Positions 14,540 through 25,802 are shown, numbered from the stretch's first letter. The stretch is 55,000 bases of DNA from Chrysomallon squamiferum (GCA_012295275.1 CM022666.1:4878867-4933866), one strand, 5' to 3'. Program-made: numbers and translations. The notes: a model not told the origin generated them from the sequence alone.

Positions 14540-14670
14540 ATATTCTGGATCATGAGGTTGTCAGTAACATTTTGAATGATGATGTTAACAATACAATTCT
14601 GAATGATGATGTTAACAATACAATTCTGAATGATGATGCTCACAATGAAATTTTGAATGATGATGTAGAA
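14540..14670. repeat. 27-bp tandem repeat
   Basis: Units of ctgaatgatgatgttaacaa plus tacaatt, about four copies. Related single units are at 35095-35235 and 42530-42660. Confidence 0.7.
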
Positions 14671-14723
14671 TAATGGCCATGGCAGTCTTTGTGTTTACTT
14701 ATGATCCACGTTTATTTTCATTC

Positions 14724-14724
<1 letters not shown>

Positions 14725-14793
<69 letters not shown>
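14725..14793. repeat. (TTA)n microsatellite
   Basis: About 22 units; explains the poly-Tyr plus-strand frame. Confidence 0.97.
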
Positions 14794-14999
14794 TTTTTAC
14801 TGAAATGAAAAGTCGTTGTGACACAAATAAATTCCTGGTTTATCTTATAGATTATGAAAACAAATCTCTATACACATACGAACACAATATTTCACAGAAT
14901 CTGATGTCACTGTGAATATAAAACAATAAATATCAAATGAGATTTTTCAGGTTTGTGTATTTCCTGATATGACATGAAAGAAATATCAGAATGTAATGT

Positions 15000-15150
15000 T
15001 TTTAGGTTTTAAGTAAATTTCTTTTCATATATCTTTCATTGTCTGTTCCTCGCTGGTTTCAAAAAGTATTCTTAGCCTGACAAAACCAGATCTGTTAAAA
15101 GATGAAAAGAGAGAAAGTAAAAAAAAAAAAAAAAAAATTAATTTCATGGA
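15000..15150 (+). repeat. R3 block near X2
   Basis: Full R3. Preceded (14815-14940) by a stretch also found next to X1 exon a (8000-8110) and X3 exon a (48955-49080), so the X2 locus has been rearranged. Confidence 0.7.
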
Positions 15151-15440
15151 GTAAGTTTAGTTCATATATATATATATATATAAGAAATTTAAAATATATA
15201 TATATAATTAATTTATTAATAATTAATAAGGATAAGTAATTAAATTATAACTATAAATTACATAAAACTATACAGAAAAAATATTGCTTGATAAATTTAA
15301 TAAATCAATAGCTTATCTAATAATAATAACAATAAACTAACTATAATGATCACAAAGAAACAAATAAAATAATATTCTTTACAACTGAAATTAAAAGAAA
15401 ATTAATATTCAAGAGACCATCATAGACAGAAATAATTTAC

Positions 15441-16259
15441 CTTCTTATGTAGATCCATAAAACTGAACCAAACAGTTACTTGAGCACCACAATGGACAAA
15501 AATACAACAACAATTTGAGCTGTATCCATGACGATGCGCCTGGCTGCAGTGAGTAAAGCGTCAAGTTGGTTTTCTACAATGTCTGGTCTCTCCGTCCTGT
15601 GAAAGTAAATTGTAAAAACAGAGAATTAAAATTTAAACAAATACAAGAAAACATATTACTTTAATTAGTGTCTTTAAGAATGTCAGTCATATTCAGATAT
15701 GTACAAATATAATCTGAGTTCTCACATAAACACAACTAAGACAAATGCACTTACAGATTTAAATTTATATTTGATAAAACTCTCTGTCGTGACTGGTTAA
15801 ATTCTTTCATTTTCTATCTATCCCCGGATATATAAATTACATGATAAGTACTGTACTCTATTAGTCTTTAATAATGTATTCCTACCTGGATATATAAATT
15901 ACATGGTATGTACTGTACTCTATTAGTCTTTAATAATCTATTCCTACCTGGATATATAAATTACATGGTATGTACTGTACTGGAATAATACTGTATCCTG
16001 GATCTTCAAATCATGTCATTCTGTACCTTTTGTTTCATTTCCAGTTACATATGGATTAAAAAAAGAAGTCAACTAACAAAGAAGTATTTAAAAATAAAAA
16101 TAATAAACTCACAGATAACACTTACCATATCATAATGGAGACCCAGTCTGTTAAAACTTTGCTTGGTTAGCACGACCTCTGACACGTGTACACCGCCATA
16201 ACAAGGAGACACACAACTACAGTGACAACAGCATTTGGTATAAAAAGGTTTTGGACTAC
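15441..16259 (-). pseudogene. Family X membrane protein, copy X2 (partial, broken)
   Basis: Exon c, 16259-16126, is like X1 but one base shorter, so the TM-like frame (VVQNLFIPNAVV ...) runs into a stop after CQRSC. Exon d, 15596-15441, follows a good acceptor. It encodes TERPDIVENQLDALL, then TAARRIVMDTAQ, then hydrophobic IVVVFLSIVVLK, a TAA at 15476-15478, and in the same frame LFGSVLWIYIRR before a GTAAAT donor. That last motif resembles YGYLSMWIIRKQ ending exon a, so exons a and d may be paralogous and the TAA a nonsense change. Alternatively exon d is a terminal exon ending there. Phase does not match a direct c-to-d join. Exons a and b are absent. Confidence 0.5.
15815..16010. repeat. 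58-bp minisatellite, short array
   Basis: About three units between the X2 exons c and d, that is, inside the X2 intron region. Confidence 0.75.
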
Positions 16260-16379
16260 CTGAATGGAAAATAAAACTGAAACAAAATATTAACTGCCAA
16301 AAAATGTCATCAACTATAATAATTACAATAACAATAGCCATAAATAACAACAGCAATAACAATAATAGTACAATAATAG

Positions 16380-16423
16380 TACAATTATAATTATAAATAC
16401 TCTACAGCTGATTTAGTGAACTA

Positions 16424-16458
<35 letters not shown>

Positions 16459-16888
16459 AAGTTGAAGAAAGGTATTCATTGTTCGATGTGTGTCCGTGTG
16501 TGTGTGTGTGTGAGATAGAGAACCAGAGTACCAGAAAGATACCAAAAGTTTTCAATCTGGTAAACAAACACAGCAAATCTAAAGTTTTTTATAAATTTAA
16601 TCGAACATTACAATAACAATAGCCACAAATAACAACAGCAGTAACAATAATAGTAATAGTAATAATAATAATGATATTACATTAACAATAACAAGCACTG
16701 TTTGAGATAAAGTTCCTTGAGTATTAAAGAGTTATCTTCCTTAGTATATATATATATATATATATATTCACAACAAGCTTACACTAATACTCACGTATTA
16801 ATAGACACGAATATATAACCATGGATACACATATCAGACAGAAACATATATATACTTTTAAACACATACATATATACATTCATACATA

Positions 16889-16926
<38 letters not shown>

Positions 16927-17123
16927 GTATAATAATAATAATAATAATACTAAAGGGAGACAATTTACATAGATTACACAGAGAAACAAAGGAACTGTGG
17001 AAAGACTGGATGGGCAGAGAAAAGGATAGAAATAAAAATAATTTCCAATATTTTAAAATACGTTTAATATTTGTATTTCATTTAATCTAATTTTCTTAGT
17101 AGCTTCAAAGACATGTACTGAGT

Positions 17124-17158
<35 letters not shown>

Positions 17159-17400
17159 TGTCATTATTGTTATTATTATTATTGTTTTATTTTTATTTAT
17201 TTCTTTCATAAAACTCTATCCGTCTGTTAGTTTTCGAAACTTTTCCTATGAAGCAAGCGTTTGAAGAAAAGATGTGTGATAATCAGATAAATGAATGCAA
17301 TATATTTTATTTTCCATTTAGTTATTAAAAAGTTATTTTTGTTGTACTGTTTATTTATTTATTATATACATCAACATTACGTAGATTAAACTATATATAT
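16380..17400. other. Intergenic sequence between X2 and single-copy DNA
   Basis: AAAT, GT, AT, AAT (16888-16925) and ATC (17126-17157) runs. The part at 16610-16765 resembles the region beside X1 exon b (6600-6760), but exon b itself is not there. No gene seen. Confidence 0.6.
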
Positions 17401-18560
17401 ATATATATGTAAGCATATGAATAATTCCTGGCTTTTATTCAAAGATAGAGCAGCCTGCACTGTTTTGCGGTGTAGAATTTTATATTACGGTATATATTTA
17501 TGTGGTCTTTAACAGTAAATATGGGGTCAATTAACGGTTAATTAAAAATGTACTTAGTGACGTGGTTACAGTAAACGACTACTCCATCGCATAATATTTA
17601 CTATATTACTACACAAGCGAATCCTGTAACCTATAACGTATTTTTTGACAGCAGTGTGTAAATTTCATTCTACGTTGGTGATATTTCCATCTCATATAAA
17701 CGTAAATACAACGTTCTTGACACTTCAGAGATAATAAAAACTGAAATTATTAAAACAATGGAGTGGACATGACTATGATGATATGTAAGGCAGATTGCCA
17801 GAAATATAAATAAAGAAATATTGCTTCACAAAAAGTTGTCGCGTTACTTTCTTCTTATTTCCAAATGCACGAAATACTCCTCATTATGGGTTTGCTCAGG
17901 CAGCCTGAAAACAGAACCATTTTGAATCGGGGCTAAATATTAGTGAAACAAACCAGTTTTCATACATTTTATTTACGGCTTGGACATAATTTTCCAAAAA
18001 TTTCCACGACTTTCCAAAACGCGTAGGAAATTCATTCAGGTTATTCCAGTAAACAATCAGTATGTCAAGGTCACTGTATCCAACAGACGAAAGGGGAGCC
18101 ATCACGTGATATAAATTTTAGCTTTGTTCAATAAATGCGCATGCGTATTAGCAAGAGTTAGGACGCGCAATAGTGTATAGTGTTTTTACTATCATTTACT
18201 ATCATACTGTGCGCGCGCACACACACATATACTCTTATACATTTTGTTTTACTTTAATTTTAATCATTTTTTTTTATTATTTACTTCTTTTTTTTTACCA
18301 TTGTTTTTAATTAATTATATTTTTGCCTTTTTTTTTCTTCTTTTTCTTGATGTTTTACAAACTTTTTTTATTACTGATTATGAAGTAAAATTTATAGCCT
18401 GGATGGAAAGCTCAGTTCTAGAAGAAAGTTATTTATTATTTCTCTGAAACCTTAATCTTAAGAAACACACTCATACACACACATTTTTAAAACAGTCTTA
18501 TGAATGGGTGCACTGTCTTGCAAATGGCGTTCGTGACCTAGTTACTGCTTTGTAATTAAA
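17400..18560. other. Least repetitive intergenic stretch
   Basis: Mixed-composition DNA, not matched by eye elsewhere in the window, containing the 68-codon ORF (17896-18102). The sequence at 18240-18360 is T-rich. Possibly original single-copy DNA between duplicated blocks. Confidence 0.5.
17896..18102 (-). CDS. Hypothetical 68-aa ORF in single-copy DNA
   Basis: ATG at 18102 opens MAPLSSVGYSDLDILIVYWN and continues with FPTRFGKSWKFLENYVQAVN and WFVSLIFSPDSKWFCFQAA to a stop. Composition is not repeat-derived and residues are well mixed. It lies in a stretch not obviously shared with the duplicated blocks, apart from a short match (tgtcaaggtcactgta) near 31433. It may be a coding exon or a transposon relic. 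Confidence 0.25.
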   Translation of the reverse strand: MAPLSSVGYSDLDILIVYWNNLNEFPTRFGKSWKFLENYVQAVNKMYENWFVSLIFSPDSKWFCFQAA

Positions 18561-18760
18561 AAATGTATCGGTGTTCATATTCATTTTCAACAACAATAAC
18601 AACAACAACCACAACAATACATGCATTTATTTATATCAATAATAGTGCATTCATACTTTCTAAATCCGTCTAATAGTAATTCGGTTGACAACTTTACCTA
18701 GTGACCTGACAACTATTTATAGCTTGGGTGGAAAGCCCAGTGTGTTGCAAAAATATCGTG
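18560..18760 (-). repeat. R2 interspersed repeat, inverted copy
   Basis: Reverse complement of R2: ttcattttcaacaacaata, then tctaaatccgtctaatagta, attcggttgacaac and a diverged tatttatagcttggg. Less similar relatives are at 9060-9350 and 49910-50210. Confidence 0.6.
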
Positions 18761-18889
18761 TAATTTTGTAACTGCAAGCAAGTAACACAAAATGATCTGT
18801 TACTTGTTAGTATTCATGACTCTCGGGATCCAGTGATACAAATCTGTCCTGGGCAAACTGCGTGGCTCTGTGCACTGCAATACAATAAT

Positions 18890-19035
18890 AATGCCTCATA
18901 GTACAGTAATAATGTCTCATAGTACAGTAATAATGTCTCATAGTACAATAATAATGTCTCATAGTACAATAATAATGCCTCATAGAACAATAATAATGTC
19001 TCATAGTACAGTAATAATGACTCATAGTACAGCAG
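18890..19035. repeat. 21-bp minisatellite
   Basis: Seven to eight units of catagtacaataataatgtct. The period is seven codons, giving the repetitive minus-strand frame MRHYYCT. Confidence 0.85.
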
Positions 19036-19221
19036 TACTGATTGAATGATGCTTCCTCTGCTTCGTTGTTAATTACTCTTATTCAGTTCATGTATCGCCA
19101 GCAATTATGTAATCATTTTAAACCATATTCCAATAGTATAACTAATTAGTAATGGAAGATATATAAAAATAAATTTAAAAAGGTTAGATATACCAACATT
19201 ACAGTTCACAAACAACCACAA

Positions 19222-19289
<68 letters not shown>
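19222..19289. repeat. (TTA)n microsatellite
   Basis: Pure run downstream of TNF B. Confidence 0.97.
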
Positions 19290-19290
<1 letters not shown>

Positions 19291-19453
19291 CCCCCACTGA
19301 AGACGTTAAAGAAAGATTCAAGTATGTATAATATAAATGTTTCACGATAATGTTAAAGTAAAAGAATCGTTTTATATATACAAGTCCATAGATACAGTGG
19401 GCGTACAGAAAATTAAATATGAACAGTTATAATTGAGGCCTCTCGTAAAATGT

Positions 19454-20199
19454 TTACAGCATATACAGGCCAAAGTAGGTTGTCTCAGGATCGCTCAAAA
19501 TTCTGTTCACAACTGATGTTCTCACCACTACAGTGTCATTGGCTTTCAGGTAGTAAACAGCTCCAATGTAGGAAGGAACAAAACCTTCCTGGTATCTTCG
19601 TAATTTGCATGTTGTTTGAGGATTTCTGTAGAGAACTTCATAATTTGGATATATTTCAATTGAGTGACACAGCCTAGCGTATTCTAGCTCTCTCAGTTGG
19701 TTGGCATGGAATAAAACGTTGCTGTATATGAAGTAGTAAGCAGCTTCTTTGACTTGAATCCCGTCAGCGACAACAGCCGCAGCTCCTTTCACAAACGATC
19801 TTTTACCAGACGACGTCCATTTGATGAAAGGCTTTGGTGTGTCTGAAAAGTTTGTAAGAATAAATTATTTTTAAATAATATTTTTATTTTAAATTGTCAA
19901 CAGTTGTAGTTAATATTACTAATATATTTATATAACTACTACAACCTCCTGCTATTAACTAGTTTAGTACCATCATTCATACTTTTACTACTAACGTGCT
20001 AATACTATTGTTATCACAATTTCTTCTATTATTTCCTAACCACTACTAATAACTATGTGATTACTACTACAACTACTTTTACCAGACCAACTACTACTAA
20101 TACTTTTACTACTTTACTATTACTACACATTTATTACCAAATCACCTTTTATACAGAGTAAATTACTTGCTACTAATACTACTACTACTACTACTAACA

Positions 20200-20232
<33 letters not shown>

Positions 20233-21373
20233 GCTACTACTACTGCTACTACTACTTGTTTTCTTACTTTTGTCATATGTTGCATTTACTTCCATTTGTA
20301 GATGAGCCGTTGTCTTCACATTGTTTTTATTATTCAGATTGTAAGCGACCTCTCTGATCTGTTTAAGTTTCTGTTCTGAAATATATATATATATATATAG
20401 ATACAGACACATGTAGACTACTGATACATGTATAAATATATAGATTCATACATACATACATAGATTCGTACACATTGTTTTTATTATCTAAATTCAAAAG
20501 ATCAGCGACATCTCTGATCTGCTTAAGTTTTGGTTCTGAAACACACACACACACACACATATATAAATATACACTTGTACATGTTTACATACATAGACTG
20601 TACACAAATATGCACGTACATACAAATACATAATTATAAAAACTTTTGTGGATATTTAAATATGTGTGCCTGAATGTTTCTGTTTGTGTGTGGGTCTTTT
20701 TCTGTATGTTTGTCTGTCTGTGTTTGTGTATGTATGTGTTTATGACTTTTTGTGTGTGTGTGTGTTTCTGCGACTTTGTGTTTTTACGTATGTCTGTGTG
20801 TGTATATGTGTATGTTAACTTACCACTTTTCTCAGCTTTTGTATGACTTTCACTCAGTTTCTAAAAAGAATGTTAATAACCAATTTGAAACTAGTCCACA
20901 ATAATCAGTTTTAAATTTATAAATATTTTTCAGCACTATTAATTTCTCCTTTTCATAATTCAAATATTATTATTTCATTTATAATGAATTTAACTTTTTA
21001 TTATTTTTATAAAGAATTTAACTCTTTCTTAATTTCATATCTACAGAAAAGATTTTTTTTTTTTTAATGTATTTATGGAATATAAGTTTTTAGAATTAAA
21101 TACAGAATTTACCTTTTTCATAATTTCACTGATCACTTTTTCTCCATCTCTGTAACAGCAATACATGGTATTGTTCCTGGTTCTGTTCGTAGATTTGTCA
21201 TCACAACAGTTTTCTCCTGGTTTGCACGAGATTTTCACACACAGTTCCTTGTCAAACAACAAGTTGGTTTCTCTGTTCAGAAATTCGTTTAATGTTCCAG
21301 ATACAATGACATTGATGAGTATCAAGTTTAGTATCATAACAGAAATGGCAATGACTGGACGAACTGTTACCAT
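19454..21373 (-). CDS. TNF-superfamily ligand, copy B (shorter stalk)
   Basis: Exons 21373-21113, 20860-20824, 20375-20268 and 19842-19454 have good splice borders and join to 795 nt (264 aa). The N-terminal exon, after MVTVRP, has a hydrophobic segment and the same six-Cys block as copy A. The terminal exon ends in YFGLYML like A. The copy lacks the stalk exon found in A at 11020-11067. Its other stalk exon (20535-20488) has lost its GT donor and is best skipped, which keeps frame because it is phase 1-1. The TNF domain has an additional Cys (ARLCHS) before the shared TTC, so it could form the intradomain disulphide seen in many TNF ligands, unlike A and C. The N-terminal exon has an acceptor at 21409/21410 upstream of the ATG. 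The 101-bp upstream exon of A and C was not found here, so this copy may use another promoter. Confidence 0.78.
20488..20535 (-). pseudogene. Defective stalk exon of TNF copy B
   Basis: A 48-bp exon homologous to the stalk exons of A (encodes EPKLKQIRDVADLLNL). The acceptor is good, but the position where A has GTAATA reads ATAATA, so the donor is gone. Read-through gives DNKNNV, which resembles the start of the next stalk exon, as expected if the stalk exons arose from one another. Phase 1 at both ends means skipping would not break the frame. Confidence 0.6.
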
Positions 21374-21511
21374 TTTGTGTAACAACTTTTATTTCCTTTA
21401 GAAGTAGTCTGTAAAACATGACGAAAAGAAGAAAAAAATATTATTAGTAATAAATAATACCAAGATAAATACACACACACGCACACGTACACAGTCTCAA
21501 TATGCACACAC

Positions 21512-21614
21512 CTATACTGATTCTGCCACACTCGGAGTTACTCCCCCTACTCTCGTTATCTACAGAATCGCCAAACAAAGCCTCTGTTAAAATTTCTCTG
21601 GTTTGCTCTATCAT
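21512..21614 (-). CDS. Candidate first coding exon of an unknown gene
   Basis: From ATG at 21614 the minus strand reads MIEQTREILTEALFGDS then VDNESRGSNSECGRISI and reaches a possible donor (ATAG then GTGTGT). Base composition is less AT-rich than the surroundings. It lies just upstream of the TNF copy B anchor exon (acceptor 21409/21410) in non-duplicated DNA. Joining the two would give a stop after three codons, so it would be an upstream ORF for B or a separate gene. No family recognised. Confidence 0.25.
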
Positions 21615-21619
21615 GTTTG

Positions 21620-22320
21620 ACTGGGCAGTTGAAATGTTTGTTATGAATATTTACAATTCTAATAGCTCAGCCCTCTTGGCTCTTTTGATAAACGTTACAC
21701 TAGGATTGTTCAATGTATCTTAATCCATAATAATTTCTCCGTTTTGACTTATTTATTTTAATATCGTTATTACTTTGTTGTGTTGTGTTTTCTCAAGTGG
21801 ATATAAATATAAATTAGCTGTCATTAAACTTAGAAAATACTCGATACATCTAAAGAAATAATTCCATAAGAATTTTAGAAAACGAGCCCCCAAATTAATT
21901 ATTTGAAAAATCCCGGACGAGAGCCCCAACTTTTATGTTCCTGTCACGTGGCTCACATCTTTAAACACCTTGTATGTTTTATTATGACTCAGTCTAGGGT
22001 AACAATGTGTTTTAATGGGCTCCTAACAAAGAATATAAACGCTAAATTGACAGCAGTCTCTATAAACCGATAAGTGTATCTACTCACTAGAGAAATAAAC
22101 ACAACAGTAGTTACGATTCACGTTAATTATTTAATTATGATATACAGGTGACTTGATAATAATACATTAAACAATCATAAAATAGACGTTTAAGTAATTC
22201 TGATTAATGATACGAGTACGGTCATACGGGGAAAGAAGACAAAATATTGGTTTCCCCGCCTGACTGATATTTCGTCTTGACTGCTTACGTCTCTCTTTAA
22301 TTACCTTTGAACCTGGAACC
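21620..22320. other. Single-copy DNA upstream of TNF B
   Basis: No repeats shared with A or C upstream regions. It could hold the promoter of B or of the 21512-21614 exon; no core promoter motif is convincing. Confidence 0.4.
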
Positions 22321-23275
22321 TTGAATAAAATTAACGTGGTAATCAGAGCAAGCACGTCTACGACAGGCACGCTTTCTGACACGTCAGCAGTACTTTAATT
22401 ACCGAATGAATGAATGAAAAAAAAAAATAACGTGCTAATCAGACCTAGCTGTTGTGAAGCACGTGTATAATTCAACCAGGCGTGTCGTCGCAAAAAGTGT
22501 TCGGTTCCAAATTTTACCAAAATGTTTTTTTTAACAACGCCATGGAGTTGAAAAATTAGCGGAAAATAAAAAGGAGCGGATGTGATTGTAGCTCTGACTG
22601 AAGTAACAAATTTGAATTCCGTGACTTTCTTAACCGCGATATTCAGTTTTTTCAAGTTGGTGTAATATCACATAATATTATACAAATGAAATAGTGAAAT
22701 TGTAAATGAAATTATAATTCTATATAAATATATATAACCTATGAAATAAGTGAAATTATAATTTTGTATAAATATATATAATCTATGAATTAAGTGAAAT
22801 TATAATTTTATATAAATATATATAACCTATGAAATAATTAAACATAAATTTTATAAATAAATATATAAGTAATATCTATGAAATGGAAAACAAAATAACG
22901 TGCTAATTCATCGCTTAAAAATAAAATGAAGGACGTCTACGAAATAACTTTTAATTCAGAGATCTCTGACTGAATGAACGAATGAAATAAAATTTTATAT
23001 CAGAGTAATATATATGCCACCGCCACATGAAATAAATTCGAAATTAATTATATTTTTTATAAATATATATAACCTAATGAATGAAACAAAATAACTTTTA
23101 TATAAATCATATATAAATGTGAAATCAAGCACGTCTACGATGGGCATTTCTGATAAATATCTATAACCTGTGAAATGGAAAACAAAATAACGTGCTAATC
23201 AGAGTAAGCTGTTGTGAATCACGTCTACGACGGGCTCGCTTTCTGACAGGTCTCTGACAGGCGTCGTTGATTTTT
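22320..23275. repeat. Scattered repeat with ataacgtgctaatcagag core
   Basis: Four or more diverged units combining aaaataacgtgctaatcaga, gttgtgaatcacgtctacga and cgggctcgctttctgac (at 22335, 22430, 22890, 23185). They are interleaved with the AT-rich 60-bp repeat. Confidence 0.6.
22680..22870. repeat. About 60-bp AT-rich tandem repeat
   Basis: Three units of gaaattataattttatataa, atatatataacctatgaaat. Further degenerate units occur near 23030-23110. Confidence 0.65.
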
Positions 23276-23742
23276 ATACTCGAAAGAAAAGATCGAATCG
23301 TATTGTCTACCTGCTCACGCGTTGTATTTTGATTGGCTAAGAGGAAGTGTCGTCTGCTTTCTTTGAATTTATTGGTTAATTTTTTTTCCCTTCTGTCGTA
23401 TTTAATTATTTGCTGTATATTTCGTAGTCAACGTAATAAAATGAACAAAGCTATTAAATGTATAGTTTATGCGTAGTGTTCGTAAATAAATTACATATAA
23501 CAGTTGTTATTGCTATAATAGTAATAGTTGTTGTTGTTGTATGTTATTATTATTACGACTGCTTTTGTCGTTATTGTTAAATAAAGAGTACAGCGTAACT
23601 TCTAGTCCTGTGTCAACTAAACCATAAACAACAAAAGGAAAACATGTAGTCTGTGTATCACACAGTGGAAAGTTCCAGCCCGGATTTGTCATCTTACACG
23701 TAATCGGAATAAATAAGTGTAGTCATCCATTTATTATTACAG

Positions 23743-23829
23743 GGCCAGGAATATCAAATGTCTCAGAAATATCTCCCAGTGACAGAAGAATCTTCTGTTT
23801 GTAAATGTCACTTGTATCATGACTGTTGA
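23743..23829 (+). CDS. Putative terminal exon Q1
   Basis: After a candidate acceptor (ttattattacag) the plus strand reads GQEYQMSQKYLPVTEESS then VCKCHLYHDC and a stop, 29 codons. It is repeated with its upstream intron-like flank at 24357-24443 without indels and with the same stop. I do not recognise the peptide or find an upstream exon with certainty. A repeat rather than a coding exon remains possible. Confidence 0.3.
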   Translation, partial: GQEYQMSQKYLPVTEESSVCKCHLYHDC

Positions 23830-23844
23830 TTCGGTCTGCCGAAT

Positions 23845-24270
23845 AAAAAAAAAAATAAATAAATAAATAAATGAGCGAAATAAAGTAAAAAATTAAATAA
23901 AAAAAAAAAAAAATGAAAATAATTATTTGAAATAAAACAAATAAGAATAAAAAAATTGTAAAAAGTAAAAAGTAAAATAAATAAATAAATAAAGTAAAAT
24001 ATGCTGAACTAAAATTTCAAAAAAAAAATAAATAAAAAAAAAATGTGATAAAAATAAAATAAAAACACAAAATGATAAAAGTAAAGTAAAATAAATAAAT
24101 ACAGAAAGATATATTAATATAAATTAATTAATTAAAACAATAAAATTAATGAAATCAAATTATAGTAAGATAAAATAAAATATATAAAGATAGAGTAAAA
24201 TAAAAATAAAAATAAAGAAACAAACAAACCATAAATAAATAAATAAATAATTGAAAAGAAGAAAAGAAAA
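23845..24270. repeat. A-rich low-complexity stretch
   Basis: AAAT and AAAAT runs between the Q1 and Q2 exon-like blocks. Similar stretches are at 26120-26235 and 30590-30830. Nothing coding. Confidence 0.85.
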
Positions 24271-24356
24271 GAAAACCGATATATTCTATGTGTCACATGG
24301 TGGACATTTATAAATAATCGGGATAAATATCTGAAGTCATCCATTTATTACTACAG

Positions 24357-24443
24357 GGCCAGGAATATGAAATGTCTCAGAAATATCTGCCAGTGACAGA
24401 AGAATCTTCCACTTGTAAACGTTACTTGTATCATGACTGTTGA
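24357..24443 (+). CDS. Putative terminal exon Q2 (tandem copy of Q1)
   Basis: Same length and stop as Q1 after ctacag. It encodes GQEYEMSQKYLPVTEESS then TCKRYLYHDC. Differences from Q1 in this frame change about four residues and leave two codons silent. The two could be alternative 3' exons of one gene. An A-rich stretch (23845-24260) separates them. Confidence 0.3.
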   Translation, partial: GQEYEMSQKYLPVTEESSTCKRYLYHDC

Positions 24444-24534
24444 TTCAGTGGCTGGAAAAAAGTCACAATTTTTATATAACAAAATATATGAATTTATAGA
24501 GTATTGAATGTGGCATCATAGTCTACATGGGGTA

Positions 24535-24725
24535 ATTGTTAAGCTTACTGATTAGGTCAATTACGTTAGATTAAAGAAAGAGGTTTCATACTGTGCAGGG
24601 GTGGTGACTTGTTACACTTATTAATTAGGCAGGATTAAAGAAAGAGTCTTCATATTGTGCAGGGGTGATGCTTGGGTCCAGCTTACTGATTAGAATAGAT
24701 TTAAACTAAGAGCTTCCTATTGTAA
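24535..24725. repeat. About 70-bp tandem repeat
   Basis: Three units with cttactgattag, gattaaagaaagag and tcatattgtgcaggggtg, immediately upstream of P1 copy 1. Confidence 0.7.
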
Positions 24726-24746
24726 ATGATTTATAAAATGTTCCAT

Positions 24747-24926
24747 GTTAAAATGTGTTTCACTATATATTCTCCAGCTTACTCTAGTATCAGAAGTATG
24801 TTTAATATGGAAGTTATTCATAGCAATAAGGGTGATATCAAAATCTGTTATGAAGGGTTCGTGTATGCTGCGGCAGAATTTCTTCGTGATATCGAGTGGA
24901 ACATCAGCCTAAACCATCAACATTAA
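24747..24926 (+). pseudogene. P1 exon-like block, copy 1
   Basis: Open frame VKMCFTIYSPAYSS then IRSMFNMEVIHSNKGD then IKICYEGFVYAAAEF and LRDIEWNISLNHQH, stop. Related copies are at 37071-37248 and 44035-44213. Here the acceptor seen in the other copies (tttccag) reads ttccatg and is lost. IKICYEGFVYAAAEF resembles the central TNF-domain strand pattern (IxxxGxxxVYxxxxF), so P1 may be another TNF-domain relative; this is weak inference. Confidence 0.35.
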
Positions 24927-25228
24927 AATCAAAGAACATTAACAAAATACTCTGACAAAATGTGTTTAATCTATCTTTCATTGCTAATGTATTTCATAAT
25001 TAAAAATTGTAACTAGTTATGTATATGTTTGCTCTTCTGTATTAAACCCGTATGTGATTGTTGTGATCGATTACAATTATTCTATCCATCTATATTATTC
25101 TTTACTGCTATATTGAATACAGTTTTAAAAATGTCTTGTGTTTGTTGTGTTCTAGTGTACAATAAAGGGTGTATACATATATATGCTTTCTTATTAGATT
25201 TTGCATGTGTTCATACTTTTGTTTAATA

Positions 25229-25383
25229 GATATTACCAGTGAAGGGTTTCTTTTTTATGTTTGTCAGGCTTTGAATACTCACAGATAATTTTAGCCTATT
25301 ATTCTTTAGTACGAAGACACAAAGAACATTTTGTTGCTTCCTACGTTGGTGTTGACTACCTGAAAAGCTGTGACACTCTATAA
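25229..25383 (+). pseudogene. Diverged TNF-domain fragment on the plus strand
   Basis: One frame reads ITSEGFLFYVCQALNTH, which fits the central TNF-domain strand (IxxxGxxFYV). After a frameshift near 25285 a second frame reads LVRRHKEHFVASYVGVDYL then SCDTL and a stop at 25381-25383. The second part lines up with KVRGHQEGFVPSYIGAVYYLK of copies A-C. It is a distinct, more diverged paralogue in the opposite orientation, truncated before the C-terminal YFGxxxL. An AG at about 25228 could be its old acceptor. Confidence 0.55.
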
Positions 25384-25542
25384 ACACATACAAATATATT
25401 ACATACAATTTACAAATATAAAAAAATTGTTCAATTAAATAAAAATGTTTATTATTATCTCAACTCTATTCTGTTGAAGTTGAGCAGCTTAGATTCACCA
25501 CCTTACGCTTAAAACCATCATAATAACCGTTATTATAATTAA

Positions 25543-25565
25543 TTAATTAATTATTATTATTATTA

Positions 25566-25618
<53 letters not shown>
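25543..25618. repeat. (ATT)n microsatellite
   Basis: Nearly pure run, followed by GATTTATT-type sequence and a GTT run. A CA run follows at 25747-25799. Confidence 0.95.
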
Positions 25619-25744
25619 TATTGATTTATTGACTGATTTATTTATTTATTTGTTTATTTATTATTGTTGTTGTTGTTGTTGCTAGTTAGTTATTTTGGTC
25701 CATATAAATAGAGATTATACATTTTTTTCAATTAAATTTGTTAA

Positions 25745-25799
<55 letters not shown>

Positions 25800-25802
<3 letters not shown>

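Noticed and set aside
18890-19035. Possible CRISPR-like array
   Set aside because: Direct 21-bp tandem units without unique spacers, in a eukaryotic context.
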